From positions 1 through 6,925 of the forward strand of contig JAZRDJ010000103.1 of NCBI GenBank assembly GCA_045660245.1: DNA of 6,925 nucleotides. The letters run 5' to 3'. Positions 1-3,904 of the stretch are shown in pieces. The notes below the pieces were generated by a model, which was not told the origin of the DNA, searched no databases, and saw only the letters and a program-made list of their open reading frames with translations. Within the stretch, counting starts at the first letter, position 1; every line of letters begins with the position of its first letter. This DNA is from RGIG3872 sp045660245. Lineage in GTDB: Bacteria > Bacillota > Clostridia > Christensenellales > UBA1242. A program made the translations under genes and the position numbers.

Positions 1-1686
1 TCAGTTGCACTTTCAATTTCAGGCATTCCATTCATGGGGCCAACTGGATCAGTTGTTGTTGGAATGGTTGATGGAAAATATATTATCAACCCAACAGAAG
101 AACAAAGCAAAAACTCAAGACTTCACTTGAACCTTTCTGGAACAAAAGACGCAATCATGATGGTTGAAGCAGGTGCTGAAGAACTCACAGAACAAGAAAT
201 GCTCGACGCGATCATGTTTGGTCATGAAGAAATCAAGAGAATTGTTGCCTTTATTGAAGATATTCAAAAAGATATTGGAAAACCAAAGAAAGAAATTGAA
301 CTCTACAAAGTTGGCGAAGATGTTGATGCCGCTGTTCGTGCCTTTGCAAACAAACTCATGGACGAGGCTCTTGCTCCAACAAAAGACAGAAAAGTGAGAA
401 CTGAGGCTGTTGATGAGGTTGAAAAGGTAACTCTCGAGCACTTTGCTGAAGAATTTGAAGGTAGAGAAAGAGAAATTTCTGATGCACTTTACAAAATGAA
501 AAAAGAGAAGGTCAGAAGTCTTATTATCAATGATAGTGTTCGTCCTGACGGAAGAACACACACGGAAATTCGTCCAATTTGGTGTGAGGCTGGTGTACTT
601 CCTCGTGTTCACGGATCAAGTGTGTTCACACGTGGACAAACACAAGTTTTGAACTGCTTGACACTTGGAACCATTGCCGATGTTCAAAAACTTGAGGGAC
701 TTGATGGCGAAGATTACAAGAGATATATTCACCACTACAACATGCCACCATATGCAACTGGTGAAGCAAGACCACTCAAGAGTCCAGGCAGAAGAGAAAT
801 TGGTCATGGTGCTCTCGCTGAACGTGCACTTGAGCCAGTGATTCCATCAGAGGCAGAATTCCCATATGCTCTTCGTTTGGTATCTGAAGTACTTTCATCA
901 AACGGATCATCTTCAATGGCATCAGTTTGTGCATCAACACTTTCACTCATGGATGCTGGTGTTCCAATCAAAGCGCCTGTTGCTGGTGTAGCAATGGGAC
1001 TCATCAAAGATGACGAAACAAAAAATGTTGCAATCCTCACTGATATTCAAGGTATCGAAGATTTCCTTGGTGACATGGACTTCAAGGTTGCAGGTACAAG
1101 CAAAGGTATCACAGCAATTCAAATGGACATCAAAATCAAAGGTATTGATAAAGAAATTTTAACACGTGCACTTGCTCAGGCTAGAGAAGGAAGAATGAAC
1201 ATTATGGAAAAAATGCTTTCAACAATTCCTGCTCCAAGAACAGAAATGAACAAATATGCTCCAAAGATTATTTCTTTCAGTATTGACCCAACAAAGATTG
1301 GTGAAGTGATCGGATCTGGCGGAAAGACAATCAACAAGATCATTGAAGAAACCGGTGTGAAGATCGATATTGAAGACGACGGAAGAGTGAATATTGCATC
1401 ACAAAACATTGAAGATTGCAACAAAGCAAAAGAAATCATCATGGGTATCGTTTTTGAACCAGAAGTTGGCGAAAGATACACAGGGACAGTTGTTCGTTTG
1501 ATGCAATTCGGTGCTTTTGTTGAAATTACAAACAACTGCGATGGAATGATCCACATTTCAAAACTTTCATCAAAAAGAGTTGAAAGAGTTGAAGATGTCG
1601 TTGCAATTGGTGACAGGGTTGAAGTTGAGGTTATCAAGGTTGATGAGAAGGGCAGAGTTGATCTCAAACTCATCAAAAAACTCTAA
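1..1686 (+). CDS. pnp: Polynucleotide phosphorylase (PNPase), 5'-truncated by window edge
   Basis: Cytoplasmic 3'-to-5' exoribonuclease that degrades RNA phosphorolytically, releasing nucleoside diphosphates; family members are ring-shaped trimers. The frame is open from base 1 (SVALSISGIPFMGPTG), matching the middle of the first RNase PH domain, so roughly 140 N-terminal residues lie upstream and the ATG at 34 is internal. In-window residue order: rest of RNase PH 1 (about 1-85), helical linker domain (about 95-165), RNase PH 2 (about 172-400), KH (about 420-475) and S1 (about 490-561). Visible motifs include GRREIGHGALAERAL and SSNGSSSMASV. Residues equivalent to E. coli catalytic D486, D492 and K494 are all present (codons 1060-1062, 1078-1080, 1084-1086). 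The KH GxxG loop is GSGG at 1312-1323 and the S1 domain has FGAFVEI. It ends right after S1, with no long tail. All expected catalytic residues in view are intact. A terminator follows. Confidence 0.98.
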   Translation, partial: SVALSISGIPFMGPTGSVVVGMVDGKYIINPTEEQSKNSRLHLNLSGTKDAIMMVEAGAEELTEQEMLDAIMFGHEEIKRIVAFIEDIQKDIGKPKKEIELYKVGEDVDAAVRAFANKLMDEALAPTKDRKVRTEAVDEVEKVTLEHFAEEFEGREREISDALYKMKKEKVRSLIINDSVRPDGRTHTEIRPIWCEAGVLPRVHGSSVFTRGQTQVLNCLTLGTIADVQKLEGLDGEDYKRYIHHYNMPPYATGEARPLKSPGRREIGHGALAERALEPVIPSEAEFPYALRLVSEVLSSNGSSSMASVCASTLSLMDAGVPIKAPVAGVAMGLIKDDETKNVAILTDIQGIEDFLGDMDFKVAGTSKGITAIQMDIKIKGIDKEILTRALAQAREGRMNIMEKMLSTIPAPRTEMNKYAPKIISFSIDPTKIGEVIGSGGKTINKIIEETGVKIDIEDDGRVNIASQNIEDCNKAKEIIMGIVFEPEVGERYTGTVVRLMQFGAFVEITNNCDGMIHISKLSSKRVERVEDVVAIGDRVEVEVIKVDEKGRVDLKLIKKL

Positions 1687-1712
1687 TATAAAGAATGAAT
1701 ATGTGTTCATAT

Positions 1713-1742
1713 AGGATAGACCGAAAGTCTATCCTTTTTTTT
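1713..1742 (+). terminator. Intrinsic terminator of pnp
   Basis: A perfect 9-bp stem, AGGATAGAC (1713-1721) with GTCTATCCT (1727-1735), encloses the loop CGAAA and runs into eight T's at 1735-1742. It starts 26 bases after the pnp stop codon. This is a classic Rho-independent terminator and separates pnp from the downstream deacetylase-like gene. The 3' arm is not followed by a matching A-tract arrangement on the other strand, so it appears one-directional. Confidence 0.93.
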
Positions 1743-1772
1743 GAGATAAAAAGCGTATTTGGTGCATATAAT
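1741..1772 (+). promoter_or_regulatory. Putative promoter of the deacetylase-like gene (possibly leaderless)
   Basis: A perfect TATAAT lies at 1767-1772, only five bases before the ATG at 1778. A TG sits at 1763-1764, one base further from the hexamer than in a standard extended -10. The best -35 candidate is TTGAGA at 1741-1746, overlapping the terminator T-tract, but its 20-base spacer is too long to be good. A start site six bases after the hexamer would fall on the A of the ATG. The -10 is directly visible; promoter activity and the start site are inferred. Confidence 0.5.
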
Positions 1773-1777
1773 GCAGT

Positions 1778-2512
1778 ATGGAGAACTCAAAAAATATTGA
1801 ACAAAAAACGAACAAATTGATTTATCTCGTTTCAAACATCATTCTCGGATTTGTTGTTGTTTTTGTGTGTACTGCAGTGGCTAGCACCAAACTGCCTGAA
1901 ACGGTTGCCGCAATCGCGGAGTACAACGGAACAATTTATGCTGGTGATCAGAACTCAAACAAAGTCACACTCATGATCAATGTGTACTGGGGAAATGAGT
2001 TTCTTGAAGAGATGCTCTCAATTTTTGAAAAGTATAATGCCAAAACGACATTTTTTGTTGGTGGATCATGGGTAAATGAAAACAGAACACTCGCACTCAA
2101 AATCAAATCAAATGGTCATGAAATTGGTAACCATGGAATGACACATGCTAGCCTTGGATCTCTTGGGTATCAAGCAAATCACAAGGAAATTCAAACCTGT
2201 CATGATGTTGTGAGGGAAATTCTCGGTGTTGAAATGAATCTCTTGGCTCCGCCGTCTGGATCATACTCACAAAACACGGTGAAAGCAGCATCGAGTTTGG
2301 GGTACAAGACAATCATCTGGACAAGAGATACAATTGACTGGAGAGATCGAGATGAAAATGTGATTTTTTCACGCGCTGTGAAAGATATGAAGGGTGGGGA
2401 TCTTGTTCTCATGCACCCAACAAAAGAAACCGCCAAAGCGCTCCCACGAATTTTGGAATATATCAAAAATAACAATTTGGTTTTGACTACTGTTTCTGAT
2501 AATATTGGATAA
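1778..2512 (+). CDS. ylxY: Membrane-anchored polysaccharide deacetylase-fold protein, YlxY-like, probably catalytically inactive
   Basis: 244 residues. A hydrophobic segment at about residues 14-36 looks like an uncleaved signal anchor, placing the NodB-type domain (about 62-240) outside the membrane. Visible family motifs are GHEIGNHGMTH with the paired metal histidines H119 and H123, APPSGSY at 157-163, DTIDW at 184-188 and LMHPT at 211-215. The usual first motif (TFDD) is replaced by MINVYWGN (residues 66-73), so the catalytic-base and metal-binding aspartates are N68 and V69. The arginine of the third motif (RPP) is A157. WGNE after motif 1, APPSGSY and MHPT resemble the YlxY group from spore-formers as I recall it, and the position just after pnp matches ylxY in B. 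subtilis. The ATG at 1778 is the first possible start because an in-frame TAA lies at 1769-1771. No Shine-Dalgarno sequence precedes it. Function is unknown; cell-wall glycan binding rather than deacetylation is an inference. Confidence 0.9.
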   Translation: MENSKNIEQKTNKLIYLVSNIILGFVVVFVCTAVASTKLPETVAAIAEYNGTIYAGDQNSNKVTLMINVYWGNEFLEEMLSIFEKYNAKTTFFVGGSWVNENRTLALKIKSNGHEIGNHGMTHASLGSLGYQANHKEIQTCHDVVREILGVEMNLLAPPSGSYSQNTVKAASSLGYKTIIWTRDTIDWRDRDENVIFSRAVKDMKGGDLVLMHPTKETAKALPRILEYIKNNNLVLTTVSDNIG

Positions 2513-2520
2513 AATATATA

Positions 2521-2544
2521 AAACTCAAAAAGTTTGATTTTTTT
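2521..2544 (+). terminator. Weak AT-rich hairpin with T-tract, possible terminator
   Basis: AAACT (2521-2525) can pair with AGTTT (2531-2535) around the loop CAAAA, followed by GA and seven T's at 2538-2544. TATATA at 2515-2520 and 2546-2551 could add an outer stem. The stem has only one G-C pair, so it is weak on its own. It may be a tandem partner of the hairpin at 2558-2586. Confidence 0.3.
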
Positions 2545-2557
2545 GTATATAAAATGT

Positions 2558-2586
2558 AAAAATCCGTTGCCATAGCGGATTTTTTT
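2558..2586 (+). terminator. Intrinsic terminator after the deacetylase-like gene
   Basis: AAAAATCCG (2558-2566) pairs with CGGATTTTT (2576-2584) over nine bases, with loop TTGCCATAG, and the T-run spans 2580-2586. T2568-A2574 and two G-T wobbles could extend the stem inwards. The upstream A-run means it could also work on the opposite strand, though no gene on that strand needs it. It lies 45 bases after the deacetylase-like stop codon. Confidence 0.72.
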
Positions 2587-2596
2587 ATATTATAAT
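2567..2596 (+). promoter_or_regulatory. Putative sigma-A-type promoter of the M16-ftsK-rimO operon
   Basis: TTGCCA at 2567-2572 (one mismatch to TTGACA) is followed after 18 bases by a perfect TATAAT at 2591-2596. This gives a start near 2603 and a leader of about 32 bases containing the ribosome binding site. The -35 hexamer is in the loop of the terminator at 2558-2586. An alternative -10, TATAAA at 2602-2607, has no good partner. The elements are seen; activity is inferred. Confidence 0.6.
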
Positions 2597-2620
2597 AATC
2601 TTATAAAATTATGTACAAAT

Positions 2621-2624
2621 GGAG
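2621..2624 (+). promoter_or_regulatory. Ribosome binding site for the M16-fold gene
   Basis: GGAG lies ten bases before the ATG at 2635, a slightly long spacing. It decides the start: the ATG at 2628 is too close and in another frame, and the in-frame ATG at 2611 reaches TGA after six codons. Confidence 0.65.
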
Positions 2625-2634
2625 AATATGATTT

Positions 2635-3888
2635 ATGGCACAAAGATCTTTCCCAAATGGGCTCAGGCTTGGAATTACGGAATCAACAAGCGAAAAACTT
2701 GTATGTGTGGCAGTACACATTGTTGGAGGCAGTCAATCTGAAACAAATTATCAAACAGGCGTCGGTGAATTTTTGGCAAGAATGCTTCTTTGCGGAACGC
2801 ACAATAACCCAAGTAAAAGTGAACTTGAAACCCGCGCAAAACGTGATGGAATCATTCTCAAATCTTCGTGCAAGGCAGAGAATATTCTTCTTTCATGCAC
2901 TTGTCCAAAAGAGAAACTCGAGGTTGCAATCAACTTGTTGCATGAAATTTTGTTCTCAAGTTTGTTTGATACAAGATCGGCGGACGAGGTGAGAAACCAT
3001 CAACTTGCAGACATTTACAGTTTGAACGAGTCACCATCATACACACTCGGCAAACTCACAAACAATGTAATGTTTGCACGTACAGGCCTTGCAAATCCAA
3101 GATTTGGAACTGCAACAACTATTGAAAGAATGAGGGCGAGTGATGCAAAGGATTTCCTCACAAAAATTCTCACACCAAAAAACACCATTATTTCTGTTGC
3201 TGGAAATGTTGATGCGGATTTTGTTTATGAACTTGTTATGAAAAAATTCTACACAAGTTTCATGGAGCAAACTGAGTACAAAAAACTCAAATATGTTGCA
3301 TTTGTGGACAATCAAAAACAAAATGTCATCACCAGAAACAAAAAACTCAATCAAAGCAGAATCATGCTTTCATTCCCTTGTCCAGATTACAGATATATCA
3401 AGCGCCATGCTTTGTCAATTGCTCTTCCAATCTTGCTCAAAAATCTTCAAAATGAACTTTCTTCACTTGAATACTTCCATGTTGAAAATATTGATCTGAA
3501 ACGATATGCATACAATGGAAGATTGTCTTTTGAACTCATTGTGGATTCAGATCACGTCCTTGAGTATGTTTCAAAAGTTGTTCATTTTTTGAAAGACAGA
3601 GGACACATCATTGGAGAAGATGAGTTTGAACTTGAAAAAAATATTTACAAAACAAACCTTACACTTGAATGTGACAATGTTGAAGTTGTTGCTGAACGAC
3701 AAGCAAAGGAAATTGCGATCAACAAGCAATCTTTCTCGGTTGCAAGTGATCTTTTGAGTGCAAGCATGATGAGGAATGAAGATGCAATGAAATTGTTGTC
3801 TGAAGTTTTGGACACAAACAAACTCACTTGTGTTTACCTCGGAAATTCACTCAAAGAGGAAATTCTCCGCGATACAATAAATAATTAA
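2635..3888 (+). CDS. M16 (insulinase/mitochondrial processing peptidase) family protein lacking the zinc site
   Basis: 417 residues, the normal length for a two-lobed single-chain M16 protein, with no signal peptide, so probably cytoplasmic. The N-terminal lobe aligns with the family: NGLRLGI at 8-14, a GGSQSE stretch (usually AGSR.E) at 31-36, GVGEFLARMLLCGT at 42-55, and ISVAGNVD at 186-193. The metal motif HFLEH is replaced by EFLAR (residues 45-49; 2767-2781), losing both histidines and the catalytic glutamate. The later glutamate ligand in VILEEI is A125 in HQLADI (codon 3007-3009). The C-terminal lobe also lacks the usual GGGMSSRLF-type stretch, with a divergent segment near 265-290. 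It should be unable to cut peptides by the family's mechanism. Position after pnp and ylxY matches B. subtilis mlpA, an active-type M16 protein; inactive M16 members such as YmfF are also known near spoIIIE. The reading frame is intact, so it is probably a functional pseudoenzyme rather than a decaying gene. Confidence 0.88.
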   Translation: MAQRSFPNGLRLGITESTSEKLVCVAVHIVGGSQSETNYQTGVGEFLARMLLCGTHNNPSKSELETRAKRDGIILKSSCKAENILLSCTCPKEKLEVAINLLHEILFSSLFDTRSADEVRNHQLADIYSLNESPSYTLGKLTNNVMFARTGLANPRFGTATTIERMRASDAKDFLTKILTPKNTIISVAGNVDADFVYELVMKKFYTSFMEQTEYKKLKYVAFVDNQKQNVITRNKKLNQSRIMLSFPCPDYRYIKRHALSIALPILLKNLQNELSSLEYFHVENIDLKRYAYNGRLSFELIVDSDHVLEYVSKVVHFLKDRGHIIGEDEFELEKNIYKTNLTLECDNVEVVAERQAKEIAINKQSFSVASDLLSASMMRNEDAMKLLSEVLDTNKLTCVYLGNSLKEEILRDTINN

Positions 3889-3904
3889 TCAAAAAGGCAG
3901 AGTA

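Noticed and set aside
34..36. ATG at 34 as the start of pnp
   Set aside because: The frame is open back to base 1 and the upstream residues (SVALSISGIPF) match conserved PNPase sequence, so this is an internal methionine.
115..612. Open frame of 165 codons on the - strand inside pnp
   Set aside because: It is antisense to conserved PNPase domains, is rich in Phe, Ser, Cys and Asn as expected from a reverse reading of this codon bias, and shows no recognisable motif.
1176..1676. Open frame of 166 codons on the - strand opposite the KH and S1 domains of pnp
   Set aside because: The + strand encodes unmistakable KH and S1 motifs with matching codon use. The reverse product is Ser/Thr/Ile-rich and family-less.
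1771..1800. Short frame from the ATG at 1771, a possible upstream peptide of nine codons
   Set aside because: Its ATG overlaps the -10 hexamer and would lie upstream of the predicted transcript start, so it is unlikely to be on the message.
2513..2634. Riboswitch or small RNA in the 122-base gap before the M16 gene
   Set aside because: The space is filled by AT-rich hairpins and promoter elements, and the leader left after the promoter is only about 32 bases, too short for a riboswitch.
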